Below, one piece after another: positions 23,497 through 31,713 of a stretch of 64,000 nucleotides of DNA (the stretch's first letter is position 1; every line of letters begins with the position of its first letter). Origin of the DNA: DASSFG01 sp035547915 (GTDB lineage Bacteria; Planctomycetota; Planctomycetia; Pirellulales; JAICIG01); NCBI GenBank assembly GCA_035547915.1, contig DASZTS010000029.1:186001-250000 (forward strand), read 5' to 3'. Below the pieces are notes generated by a model. It saw nothing but the letters and a program-made list of their open reading frames with translations. It was not told the origin of the DNA and did not search any database. Position numbers and translations under genes: made by a program.

Positions 23497-25734
23497 TCAA
23501 TGAACGGAGATGAGGAAACGATAGAACGTGGTGTGGTCGTCATCGGCACCGATGAGCGGTTGGCCGTCTCGCTGTACGGCGGCGGCCGGCCGGTCAGCCG
23601 TGCCCCATAAGATGACCTGCCCCAGTTCCACGTGGCCGCTCAGGTCGATGTAAGACTGGTAGCGATTGAGCAAGCCGGTATAGGTGCGGCCGTTGGCCCC
23701 GTCGTAGAACATCATCTGCTGCACGATCGAGCGGATATTGAAGCTGGATTGATCGTAGGGCGTCGCCACCTGCACGAGTGTGTCTTTGGTCCGTTCGCGG
23801 ATCAGCTTGAAGTCTTTGAGCAATGCGAACAGGTCGCGCTGTTCGCCCGATCGCACCGGCACCGGAGCGTCGGGCGGCAATTCGGCAAATTGCCAAGCCC
23901 AGCGTCCCGAAACGAGCATGCAATCTTTGAGCCCGAAGCCCAGCCGGTTTTCGATCGTCCCTTCGACAACACGATCGCGGCCCGGCCTGAGATGGAATTC
24001 AATGGTCGGCGCCGCGTCGACGCGCCAACGGCTGACGAAGCTCTTGGTAGACCAAACGGGTATCGGTACTCCGTGGACAGCGTCGCGGCCCGCAGCGATC
24101 TGGTAAGACTGCGACAGCGAACCGAGTCCCGATACGTTTTGGTCCATGCCACCCAACACATTGCCGGGCAGGCCCTGCCACGAGAGAAGCACCGCGTCGT
24201 CGGCTGAGGGCCGTCGATTGGGCAGTTGCGGCTCGAGGGAAAGGTTGTAGGTCGTCGTCTCCGGGCTAAAGAGATTGAACCAGGTCGTTCCCCGCACGCG
24301 GCTGCTGGCCATGTCGACATCGACGAGATCGACCTGGTTCAATAACAAGCGGTCGCCCTTCAGATGGCGGGCCGCCCAGGCAGCCCCGCCACAGAAGATG
24401 AGCACCAGTAGGGGAAAGGTGAACCAGGTCCATTCCATCCTGCGGATGACTGTCTTCAGCAGCAGAAAATCAACCGGTCCGACCAGGGCAATGTAAATCG
24501 CCGCCAACCCGGCCACGGCCCAGAACGGCGAGAGCCGTACGCCGCGAAACTGATCGAGCGCGCTGCGCAGTTGGCCCGCCAGGTCGATCAGGCCCAAGTG
24601 GGCGGCGGGCGGAGGGGCCATATCCAGGTCTTCCTTCTCCCCCTTCGTGCGTTGGCCCAGTAACCGTTTGATCGACAGGTTGCGGCCCGGCCAATCGACG
24701 AGCGGTGACTGGCTGAAGTCGACGCCCGTGAAAGTCACTTCTCCGAACGTGTAGATACGGCGCACCAGGAGCGGAAAATCGCCTTCACTCAACACCACGC
24801 TGCCCGACACATCGAGCAGGCGCGCGGCTTCCAGCACCCGCCGTTCACCGCGTCGCCAATGTAGCGGCGCTCCGCCGTAGGTTCCGCCAAACATTTCCAG
24901 GGCCGTCGTGCGGGTGAGCTTGGTTGTGCCTTCCAGTTTGCCGGGCAGGAAGGCGGCCAAGGGGCGATCGGGCGCCAGATAATGCTCGCTGTCGGCGCCG
25001 AGCCCCAGCACCAGCCGGCCGCCCTCGGCAACCCAGCGATCGAGCGCCGCCAGTTGCCGCGAACCGCTGGCCCAGGCATCGTCCAAGCCCACCGGCGCGG
25101 GACCGACCACGAGTTGATCGACTCCCTCGTAGCCCAACCACTCATCGGGCAGCCGTCGGGCGTCGGGTACGTTGACCACGTTGACCCTCTCGGCCGTTTC
25201 GCGCCCGCGTCCCACCGCTTCTTCGATGCCGATCGGATTGCCCAGCGTCAGAATCAGCCCCTGTGTCGAGGCGAAGCCCTCGCTGAACTCGACGTCGTCT
25301 CCCTTTTCACCGACCGCAAACGTCCGCTCGGCAATCGCCGTTTCACCAGCGTCCGCAGACACCGACTCGCCGCGGTGCAACGATACCTCCAGGTCGCCAC
25401 GGGCGCTGCCCAACCTGACGTAACTCGTCACGCGGCTCTCGGAGTCCGCCGCCACTTCGACTGGTTTGGATAGCAGCTCGCAGCGCATGCCGTCGCCATC
25501 GACGACCGAGATTGCCAGGTGCCCGGCGAGCGGCTCGCTCCCGCCGCGGAGTGTGATTTCAACTGGCGTCCAGAACCCGACGCGGTAGTGGCCGGCGAAT
25601 CCGACACGAAGGCCGGCGATGACCGGTCCATCGTCCGCCCAAACGGTACTGCTGGCCAACCAGACAAGCAGCAGGGCGCAAGCCCGCAGCCATGACCATC
25701 CGGAACGCGAAACCCGCATAAAGAACGGCCTCAT
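23497..25734 (-). CDS. Large membrane-anchored protein of an ABC-linked operon
   Basis: 745 residues from the ATG at 25732-25734, which overlaps the mazG stop by 4 bp. A signal peptide (WSWLRACALLLVWLASSTVWA) precedes a ~400-residue extracytoplasmic part with a GATase/Rossmann-like feel (YEGVDQLVVGP and LDRWVAEGGRLVLGLG). Two membrane helices then lie near 430-480 (FWAVAGLAAIYIALVGPVDFLL and WFTFPLLVLIFCGGAAWAA), followed by a second extracytoplasmic domain of ~250 residues. This layout recalls GldG-like or BatA-like accessory proteins, but I cannot assign a family. Translational coupling to mazG and proximity to the ABC ATPase suggest one complex or pathway. Confidence 0.85.
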   Translation of the reverse strand: MRPFFMRVSRSGWSWLRACALLLVWLASSTVWADDGPVIAGLRVGFAGHYRVGFWTPVEITLRGGSEPLAGHLAISVVDGDGMRCELLSKPVEVAADSESRVTSYVRLGSARGDLEVSLHRGESVSADAGETAIAERTFAVGEKGDDVEFSEGFASTQGLILTLGNPIGIEEAVGRGRETAERVNVVNVPDARRLPDEWLGYEGVDQLVVGPAPVGLDDAWASGSRQLAALDRWVAEGGRLVLGLGADSEHYLAPDRPLAAFLPGKLEGTTKLTRTTALEMFGGTYGGAPLHWRRGERRVLEAARLLDVSGSVVLSEGDFPLLVRRIYTFGEVTFTGVDFSQSPLVDWPGRNLSIKRLLGQRTKGEKEDLDMAPPPAAHLGLIDLAGQLRSALDQFRGVRLSPFWAVAGLAAIYIALVGPVDFLLLKTVIRRMEWTWFTFPLLVLIFCGGAAWAARHLKGDRLLLNQVDLVDVDMASSRVRGTTWFNLFSPETTTYNLSLEPQLPNRRPSADDAVLLSWQGLPGNVLGGMDQNVSGLGSLSQSYQIAAGRDAVHGVPIPVWSTKSFVSRWRVDAAPTIEFHLRPGRDRVVEGTIENRLGFGLKDCMLVSGRWAWQFAELPPDAPVPVRSGEQRDLFALLKDFKLIRERTKDTLVQVATPYDQSSFNIRSIVQQMMFYDGANGRTYTGLLNRYQSYIDLSGHVELGQVILWGTADRPAAAVQRDGQPLIGADDDHTTFYRFLISVH

Positions 25735-26072
25735 GGCTTCTCCGCGTCGGCGCAGGTGCAAACAAATCGGCCGCAGCCGGGGCAACCGGCGCCGTACTTC
25801 AGCGTAATCGCTTCGGCCAGATCGACACCCGCGACATTGGCGATCGTCGTCAGCCAGGCCAACACGTCGGCGAATTCACCCAGGCGCTCTTCGTGCGTTC
25901 CGCCGCGCAACGCGCTCGCCAACTCGCCGATCTCTTCCATCAACCACATGAAGGTGCCGTCGATGCCGCGCGCGAGATCCTTTTCCAGATACATCTCACG
26001 AATGAGGTGCTGGAATTGCCGCAACGTCGGATCGGGCGGCGCGGTGGGAGTCGAAGGTGGCGCGTCGTTCAC
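25731..26072 (-). CDS. MazG-like nucleotide pyrophosphohydrolase
   Basis: 113 residues. The MazG metal-binding pattern is visible: EEIGEL near 46-51, then 13-15 residues later EFADVLAWL near 66-74, giving the ExxE...ExxD set for magnesium. MazG-type enzymes hydrolyse nucleoside triphosphates to monophosphates and clear damaged or signalling nucleotides. The C-terminus has an unusual Cys group, CPGCGRFVCTC, resembling half a zinc ribbon. It overlaps the upstream metallopeptidase gene and the downstream membrane-protein gene by 4 bp each (ATGA overlaps), so the three are translationally coupled. Confidence 0.9.
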   Translation of the reverse strand: MNDAPPSTPTAPPDPTLRQFQHLIREMYLEKDLARGIDGTFMWLMEEIGELASALRGGTHEERLGEFADVLAWLTTIANVAGVDLAEAITLKYGAGCPGCGRFVCTCADAEKP

Positions 26073-28591
26073 GGGGCGGGTTTCTCCGCCAGCCGCCGAA
26101 CGCTGGCCAATGCGTCCCGTGCCGGCGCGTTATCGGAATCAAGCCGTAATGCCACTTCGAGTTCCTCGATCGCCGCCGCGTATTTCTTTTGCCCGGCGAG
26201 TGCTTGACCCCACAGGCGGTGCGATTCGGCATCCCACAGGTCGGTCTGGCTCGCGTCGCGCGCCCAGCGTTCGGCCTCGACGAAATCGTCGGCCGTCAGC
26301 GCCATCTGCGCAAGCTTTTTACGCACGAGCAGGTTGTCTGGATCGTTGTGAGCCAGTTTTTTCAGCACGGCCAGCAGGCGCTCATTGTCACCGTTCTGCA
26401 AATAGAGCCGGGCCAGCAGTTTGATCCATCGCACGTCGTGAGGCGCGAGTTTGGCGACCGCCTCGCAGGCCGCGGCCAATTCTTGCGCGGACGCGGCATC
26501 ACCCGCCAACGCGGCCGCGCGCTTCTGGGCCGCATCGAACGTCAGCCGGTCCTCGGCCTGTGGTGGCGAAAGCTCCGCCACGAGCTGTTTGAGCGATAGT
26601 ACGTATGCTTCCTCGAACGCCTCCTGCTCGACACCGAACGAACGTTGCAAAGCTGCGCGCGTGTCGAGATTCTCGGAATACGCCGCCAGCATCTTGGCCA
26701 ACGCGTCGTCGCCGTAGGTACGCAGCATGTAATGTGCGTAGAGCTGCGCCTGGCAATAGGCCATCTGCCAGTCGTCGGCGGAGCGAGGCCGCACGAAGCC
26801 GAAATTGATCGTGTCGAGGTTGAACAGTTCACCTTTGGGCACGCGCGCGACGAGCAACGCGTTCCATTCCGGGGGCCGCGCATGGTCTTCGACATCCACC
26901 GCCAGCGCTTCGGTGAACCAATGCGGCACGTTGAAGTCGGTTTGTTGCAGATTGAGTACGTGCACGAACTCGTGCTTCAACACACGAGCCCAGTTGAACT
27001 TCTTGGCCAATTCCCGCGGGCTGGTCAGAGCCACGACCTTGCCCGCGCAGGCCCCGACGGTGCTCACATAGGGCAGGCCCACCATCCGTGCGCTGAACCA
27101 CGTGTGGGCATCGCTGTTGCGGGCTCGCGAAAAGATCTCGAACAGCGACTTGTCGCGCGGCTCGAAGCCGAACCGCTTGACGAGCGTCGGGTAGACATCT
27201 TCCTCCAAGTAACGGCCGGCATAGCGGGCCAAGAGTTCATCCTGCCCCCGATCGAACTTGAGTACGAAATGCTCGGTTTCCAGCACCGCGTAGCCGTCGA
27301 GCACCTCCAGCACCTTGACGCTGTTGGCAACGCGCACATTGAACGGATCGACTTCGAACGACTCGTCGAGCAGCCGCTTCGCTTCGGCCTCCTCGCCCAA
27401 GCGCAAGTACATCAGCCCCAGCGCACCGCGCGTTACCGTCAACTGAGGCATGCGGTCGAGCGCCTCGCGATAGAAGCGGGCGGCGGCGGGAAAACGCCGC
27501 GCGAGATCGAGCGTCGCTCCCAACGTATAGTAAAACGTGCCCGCGTGCGGATTGCGTTGATTGACGTCGTCGATGATCTTGGCGACGCGCAGCGAGGGCT
27601 CGTTGTCGGCCGAGATCCCGTCGACCACGGCATAAGCAGCGGCCAACCGGCCGAGCGTCTCCTCGTCGACCGGGTTCAGCTCACGGGCCGCTTCGAGTAC
27701 CTCTATTGCGGCCGGCGCGCGAAAATTCGTCAGGTGTAGATCGGCGCGGAGTTGGCGGGCCAATAGCAGCCGCGGATTGGTCTCTTCGGCGCGGTCGAGA
27801 TGGCGGCCCGCCTCATCGAGCCGGTAGTCGTGCAGCGCCAACGCCGCGAGGGCGGCATGGACTTCGGCCGCGTTGGGGTTGACCGCCAGCGCGGCCTTCA
27901 ACTCGCGGGTCGCTTGCGGCTCGTTGTACTTTTCCAGGAACAGCAGGCCCGATGCGTAGCGGGCCGGCCAATAGTCGACGTCCTGCTTCAAGGCGTCGGG
28001 ATAAAGCTCGTTGACCAAGAAGGAAAACTGGCTGCTCAGCCGACGCCACCGGGCGAACTGTCCGGCCGCCTGGCCAATCCAATAAAGATCTTCGGCCGAG
28101 AACTCGTCTTGGTCGTTGTAATAATCGACGAACCACTTGTAGGCCGCCTCGGCCTCATCCAACCGGCCAGCAACCCGGTGAAGTTCGGCCTGCCACCAGC
28201 GAGCCGGTAACGAGTCGCGGTCGGCCTTGAGGGCATCCGTCACCTGGCTAGCGGCGGCCTCGTAGTCGCCACGTTCGAACGCGAGCCCCGCCCGCTCCGC
28301 GAGAATCTCGGCCGCCGGCGGACGCGATTCGAGCACTTTCAGCAAGAGGGCGTCCGCGCCCTCGCGATCACCGCGGCTCACCAGACAACGCGACAACCCG
28401 ACGGCAGACGCGATCGGCTCCTGAGCGGCCAGCGCTCGATAAGCGTCAGCCGCTTCGGCATATTTCCCGGTCAGTAGCAGATGACGAGCAGCGGAAGGGT
28501 CACCGTCCTCGGCGTCCGCCCAAACCACGCCAGAATGCAGCGGCAGAATCAGGCAAAGGCAGAACAGGAAGTTTGCCGGCGGCCGCCACAT
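26069..28591 (-). CDS. Secreted TPR protein with gluzincin (MA-like) metallopeptidase domain
   Basis: About 840 residues from the ATG at 28589-28591, giving a signal peptide (FLFCLCLILPLHSGVVWA). TPR-like helical pairs fill ~30-450. A peptidase domain follows with HEFVH near 540-544 and a downstream Glu in WFTEALAV, the gluzincin zinc arrangement. Further TPR units fill the C-terminal ~200 residues (AKYEVALRL-like repeats). It is the first gene of the five-gene minus-strand operon and overlaps mazG by 4 bp. It probably works in the periplasm or at the cell surface. The substrate is unknown. Upstream frames beginning at 28657 lack a signal peptide at the right place. Confidence 0.9.
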   Translation of the reverse strand: MWRPPANFLFCLCLILPLHSGVVWADAEDGDPSAARHLLLTGKYAEAADAYRALAAQEPIASAVGLSRCLVSRGDREGADALLLKVLESRPPAAEILAERAGLAFERGDYEAAASQVTDALKADRDSLPARWWQAELHRVAGRLDEAEAAYKWFVDYYNDQDEFSAEDLYWIGQAAGQFARWRRLSSQFSFLVNELYPDALKQDVDYWPARYASGLLFLEKYNEPQATRELKAALAVNPNAAEVHAALAALALHDYRLDEAGRHLDRAEETNPRLLLARQLRADLHLTNFRAPAAIEVLEAARELNPVDEETLGRLAAAYAVVDGISADNEPSLRVAKIIDDVNQRNPHAGTFYYTLGATLDLARRFPAAARFYREALDRMPQLTVTRGALGLMYLRLGEEAEAKRLLDESFEVDPFNVRVANSVKVLEVLDGYAVLETEHFVLKFDRGQDELLARYAGRYLEEDVYPTLVKRFGFEPRDKSLFEIFSRARNSDAHTWFSARMVGLPYVSTVGACAGKVVALTSPRELAKKFNWARVLKHEFVHVLNLQQTDFNVPHWFTEALAVDVEDHARPPEWNALLVARVPKGELFNLDTINFGFVRPRSADDWQMAYCQAQLYAHYMLRTYGDDALAKMLAAYSENLDTRAALQRSFGVEQEAFEEAYVLSLKQLVAELSPPQAEDRLTFDAAQKRAAALAGDAASAQELAAACEAVAKLAPHDVRWIKLLARLYLQNGDNERLLAVLKKLAHNDPDNLLVRKKLAQMALTADDFVEAERWARDASQTDLWDAESHRLWGQALAGQKKYAAAIEELEVALRLDSDNAPARDALASVRRLAEKPAP

Positions 28592-28684
28592 GGAGATATC
28601 CGCAATCAATGAAAACCGCCCGCTTCCTCCCATCGAGTGCAGTGGGCTTGCTAACAATATCCTTATAATTCACTTCAACTTACG

Positions 28685-29083
28685 TTAATCGATTGGAGTC
28701 GGTTGTTCAAGCCGCTGCGCCACGATCAAGTGCTCCATCACAAGCCGTCCGCCGATGAGATGCTCTTGGATAATTCGTTCCAAAACGGGCGGGTCGCAGT
28801 GGGCATACCACGCCCCCTCAGGATAGACAACTGCGATCGGTCCTCCCGTGCAGATTCGCAGGCAGGCCGCCTTGGTGCGGTAGATACCGCCACGGTCCGC
28901 CAGCCCCAGTTCCTTCAAACGCGACTTCAGGTATTTCCACGAGGCTTCCAACTGCTGGCGGCCTGCACATTGGGGCTTGTCTGTTTCACAGCAGAGGAAG
29001 ATATGGCGCCGCAGTTTCGGGATGCCGAGATCGGCGGCGGCTTCGCGCGGCTTATTCAAGCGGCTGCCGGTAGAATCGTTCAT
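28685..29083 (-). CDS. Thioredoxin-like [2Fe-2S] ferredoxin
   Basis: 132 residues with the Cys spacing of thioredoxin-like 2Fe-2S ferredoxins: LCCETDKPQCAGRQ near 30-43 and ACLRICTGGPIAVVYPEG near 72-89. The family carries one 2Fe-2S cluster in the cytoplasm and serves nitrogenase, hydrogenase or other redox partners, often unknown. There are ~90 bp between its stop and the start of the metallopeptidase gene on the same strand, so it may be transcribed with that operon or separately. No redox enzyme gene is next to it, so its partner cannot be named. Confidence 0.9.
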   Translation of the reverse strand: MNDSTGSRLNKPREAAADLGIPKLRRHIFLCCETDKPQCAGRQQLEASWKYLKSRLKELGLADRGGIYRTKAACLRICTGGPIAVVYPEGAWYAHCDPPVLERIIQEHLIGGRLVMEHLIVAQRLEQPTPID

Positions 29084-29174
29084 CGTTTCTGAGACCTCAT
29101 GCTACTGGCCGTTTCACCGCGGGTCGTGATAAGATCCGCGCAAATCGTAGGATGCGGCAGCGGAGAGACGACGA

Positions 29175-29732
29175 GTGGATACTTTGCGCGGCGCCGAACA
29201 CGACCTCACCGCTTTGGAGCGGGCCTGGCGCGCCATGGTGCAAGAAATCGCACTCAAGCTGCCGACCGTCGTCATCTGTGTCTTCATCCTGCTTTTCTTC
29301 TGGTTGGCCGGCACGCTGATCGAACGGTTCATCCGCCGCATGGGCGCCCGCGCCGCCATCAATCCCGACGTGATCGGATTGCTGGCTTGGAGTGGCAAGA
29401 TCGTTCTCTTGTCGGTCGGAGTCGTCACCGCCTGCGGGACGATCGGCATCGATGTCGGTGCCATGCTAGCCGGACTGGGACTCACCGGCTTCGCGATCGG
29501 CTTCGGCTTGAAGGACATCATCTCCAACTGGCTCTCGGGCGTGCTGATCCTGGTTTATGAACCGTTCCGACGCGGCGACTACGTGAGCATCGCCAATGCA
29601 CCGGGCCTGGAAGGAACGGTGGTGGCCATCGACTTTCGCTACACCAGCCTGGAAAAAGAGGGCAAAGTGGTTCTCGTTCCCAATGCGAACCTGTTCGTCA
29701 AAGAAATCATCGTCAGTCGCGTCGGGCGTTGA
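29175..29732 (+). CDS. Small mechanosensitive channel, MscS family
   Basis: 185 residues from a GTG with GGAGAG 8 nt upstream. Two or three helices occur first (LPTVVICVFILLFFWLAGTLI and GKIVLLSVGVVTACGTIG), then the MscS pore helix region with Gly/Ala packing (MLAGLGLTGFAIGFGLKDIISNWLSG). The beta domain starts with ILVYEPFRRGDYV and ends after VVLVPNANLFVKEIIV. The protein lacks most of the C-terminal vestibule, making it close to the shortest MscS form. It should gate in response to membrane tension during hypo-osmotic shock. It is convergent with the thioesterase gene 36 bp away. Confidence 0.92.
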   Translation: MDTLRGAEHDLTALERAWRAMVQEIALKLPTVVICVFILLFFWLAGTLIERFIRRMGARAAINPDVIGLLAWSGKIVLLSVGVVTACGTIGIDVGAMLAGLGLTGFAIGFGLKDIISNWLSGVLILVYEPFRRGDYVSIANAPGLEGTVVAIDFRYTSLEKEGKVVLVPNANLFVKEIIVSRVGR

Positions 29733-29768
29733 ACGACAGGCACTTCCCGGCGACGAGAACCGCACGGC

Positions 29769-30173
29769 CTACTGCTCTTCCCGCAGCCAATCGGGCACGC
29801 GCGACAGCCTTCCTTCGCGATCGACGCAAGCCAGCACCGAACGTGCCTCGGCGAGCAACTCATCGCCGCGAAACAATTCGTATTCATGCTCGATCTTGGC
29901 GGGTGTGGCACGCTTCAACCGTGTCCGTAACCGGAGCACGTCGTCGTAACGCGCGGGGCGCCGATAACGGCACGAAACGTCCACGATGACCATGAAGATG
30001 CCGCCTTCTTCGATCGTGCGATAGTTGTGCCCGTTTGCGCGTAGCAGTTCGGTCCGTCCCATTTCAAAATAAGTGAAATAGTTGGCGTGGTGCAGCACGC
30101 CCATCGCATCGGTCTCTTGATAGCGGACGCGGATCTCGATTTCGTATTCGCGTATCATAGTTGACGGAAGCAT
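29769..30173 (-). CDS. YbgC/4-hydroxybenzoyl-CoA-type acyl-CoA thioesterase
   Basis: 134 residues, a single hot-dog domain. The family motif YQETDAMGVLHHANYFTYFEMGR is visible near 18-40, with the catalytic Asp and the HxNY segment, followed by VSCRYRRPARYDDVLRL. Such proteins hydrolyse short-chain or aromatic acyl-CoA thioesters in the cytoplasm and are often linked to the Tol-Pal region, which is absent here. A start five codons downstream (MIREYEIEI) is an equally good alternative. It is divergent from the ACT-domain gene across 127 bp. Confidence 0.92.
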   Translation of the reverse strand: MLPSTMIREYEIEIRVRYQETDAMGVLHHANYFTYFEMGRTELLRANGHNYRTIEEGGIFMVIVDVSCRYRRPARYDDVLRLRTRLKRATPAKIEHEYELFRGDELLAEARSVLACVDREGRLSRVPDWLREEQ

Positions 30174-30300
30174 CAGCGTTGCTTATAGTTAGCCCGTTTT
30201 CTGGTGCCCGCCGGCTGCCTTTTTGCTGCACAATAACCGCCGGCGGCAGGTATTGAAAAGGGCCTTCGGGCTAGGAGTTGGTTGGCGTGAGTGAGGTGCC

Positions 30301-30792
30301 ATGAGCATCGGCGAAGGAACGGGGCTCGATATTCCGACTGCTCGTCAGCGAGACTATCCGTCTATCCGGCAGTTCACCGTTTTCCTCGAGAACCGCGTAG
30401 GCCAACTGCTGGAAGTGGTACGGCGATTCGAGGGGAGTAAGGTCCGCATCGTGGCCTTCTCCATCGTCGATTCGGCCGAATGTGCGTTCGTCCGCTTCCT
30501 GCTCAGCCATCCTGAGCAGGGACGCGAGATACTGGAACGCGCCGGACTGGCGATGATCGAAAGCGACCTGATCGGCGTCGAGTTGCCCGATGGTCCGCAA
30601 GCCTTGCTGCGAGTCTGCACCGCCCTCTTGCAGGCCGAAGTGAACATCATCCAGGCCTACCCTTTGTTGTTGCGACCACACGGTCGGCCCTGTGTGGCAT
30701 TGATGGTCGACAACCTCGAAATGGGGCTGGAGACGCTGGCGAACAAGAATTTTACCATGATCACCGAAGCCGATTTGGCTGAAAACGAATAG
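30301..30792 (+). CDS. ACT-domain protein (two ACT units)
   Basis: 163 residues. The first ACT unit starts at RQFTVFLENRVGQLLEVVRRFEG (about 24-46) and the second at ALLRVCTALLQAEVNIIQAYPLL (about 101-123). This is the beta-alpha-beta ligand fold used for amino acid sensing. No catalytic domain is attached, so the protein probably regulates a partner enzyme or acts as a small amino-acid sensor. It begins 9 nt after a GAGTGAGG ribosome site and lies 75 bp before the membrane-protein gene on the same strand. The ligand cannot be read from the sequence. Confidence 0.85.
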   Translation: MSIGEGTGLDIPTARQRDYPSIRQFTVFLENRVGQLLEVVRRFEGSKVRIVAFSIVDSAECAFVRFLLSHPEQGREILERAGLAMIESDLIGVELPDGPQALLRVCTALLQAEVNIIQAYPLLLRPHGRPCVALMVDNLEMGLETLANKNFTMITEADLAENE

Positions 30793-30867
30793 AGTCTTCG
30801 AGCGCACATCGTATCGCGGCCGGGATGATCAGCGAGGCCGGTTGGTTGGGGGACGAACAGGGTATTC

Positions 30868-31392
30868 ATGCAACTTGATTGGTTAGGCATCGCGTTCCGC
30901 TGGCTGCACATCTTGTCGGCGATCACGGCCGTGGGTGGTACGATCTTCATGCGGGCGGCACTCCTGCCGTCGATCTCCGTGCTGAGCGAAGAGCAGCGCA
31001 AGGCGCTACACGAGCAGGTGCGGTCGCGGTGGGTCAAATTCGTGATGGGCGCGATTCTGTTCCTGCTCGTCAGCGGTTTTTACAATTTCCTCCGCCGTAA
31101 CAATCTGGGTTTCGAGGGGGATTTCAAGAAACTCTATCACCTGCTGTTCGGCGTCAAGTTTCTGTTGGCGCTCGTCATCTTCTTCCTGGCCAGCGCTCTC
31201 ACCGGGCGAGCCGCGGCGTTTGAACGGTTCCGGCAAAACCGCAAATTCTGGTTGACGGTCAATGTGGTTCTGGCCGTGACCGTGGTTTGTATCTCGGGCG
31301 TGATGCGGTTCATTCCCAGCAAGCCGGCGACGTCCCCCGCGGCTCAGACATCGCAGCCGTCTCACGAGCGCCTGAGCGACCACTATGGATAA
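30868..31392 (+). CDS. Four-helix integral membrane protein
   Basis: 174 residues with four hydrophobic helices: near 8-28 (RWLHILSAITAVGGTIFM), 55-72 (FVMGAILFLLVSGFYN), 88-112 (LYHLLFGVKFLLALVIFFLASAL) and 128-146 (FWLTVNVVLAVTVVCISGVM). His residues in the first and third helices recall CopD- or DUF2269-like quinone/heme membrane proteins, but the match is loose. The C-terminal tail is Ser/Pro-rich. The end of this gene overlaps the start of a 57-residue coiled-coil gene by 8 bp, so they are likely translated together. Confidence 0.8.
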   Translation: MQLDWLGIAFRWLHILSAITAVGGTIFMRAALLPSISVLSEEQRKALHEQVRSRWVKFVMGAILFLLVSGFYNFLRRNNLGFEGDFKKLYHLLFGVKFLLALVIFFLASALTGRAAAFERFRQNRKFWLTVNVVLAVTVVCISGVMRFIPSKPATSPAAQTSQPSHERLSDHYG

Positions 31393-31558
31393 AAAAGCGA
31401 AGAAACGAATCGACCTCTTGAACCAGCGCCTACAAAAGCTTCGCCAACAACTCTCGGGCGCGCGCAAGCAGATGGACGACCCCGCTGACGTCAAACGCTT
31501 GGAGCAAGAAGTCGAGAACGTTTCCGCCGAGCTCGAGAAGCTCAAACAAGGCGGGTAA
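31385..31558 (+). CDS. Small 57-residue coiled-coil protein
   Basis: The ATG at 31385 overlaps the previous gene's last 8 bp and the frame runs to TAA at 31556-31558. The peptide starts MDKKAKKRIDLL and is almost entirely a charged heptad pattern (LNQRLQKLRQQL, then VKRLEQEVENVSAELEKL), so it should be a homodimeric coiled coil or a clamp for another helix. There is no signal or membrane segment. Overlap with the membrane-protein gene argues for functional coupling, perhaps as a cytoplasmic partner. I do not recognise a family. Confidence 0.7.
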   Translation: MDKKAKKRIDLLNQRLQKLRQQLSGARKQMDDPADVKRLEQEVENVSAELEKLKQGG

Positions 31559-31599
31559 GCTCTTCCGCCGTCGGCTGCCCTCGCTTGAAATGCTGTCTT

Positions 31600-31621
31600 T
31601 CGAACCTCGACAGAGGTTCGA
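31600..31621 (+). terminator. Strong hairpin after the coiled-coil gene
   Basis: TCGAACCTC (31600-31608) and GAGGTTCGA (31613-31621) form a perfect 9-bp stem with a 4-nt loop, 42 bp after the coiled-coil stop and 93 bp before pyrB. The following CGTTTCACATTTAA has only a broken T tract. It is probably a terminator; a protein-binding palindrome is the alternative. Confidence 0.45.
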
Positions 31622-31676
31622 CGTTTCACATTTAATCCCTCCTTCGGCGACGGTTCCAACGCGACTTTTGCGCTAG

Positions 31677-31705
31677 TTGGCAGGCGCGCTCGGCAGTGTT
31701 AGGAT
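31677..31705 (+). promoter_or_regulatory. Sigma-70-type promoter of pyrB
   Basis: TTGGCA (31677-31682), a 17-nt spacer and TAGGAT (31700-31705). The predicted start is near 31712, only about two bases before the pyrB ATG, so the message may be nearly leaderless. AGGA within the -10 could instead be a ribosome site of a longer transcript. Confidence 0.45.
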
Positions 31706-31713
31706 CATGCTCG

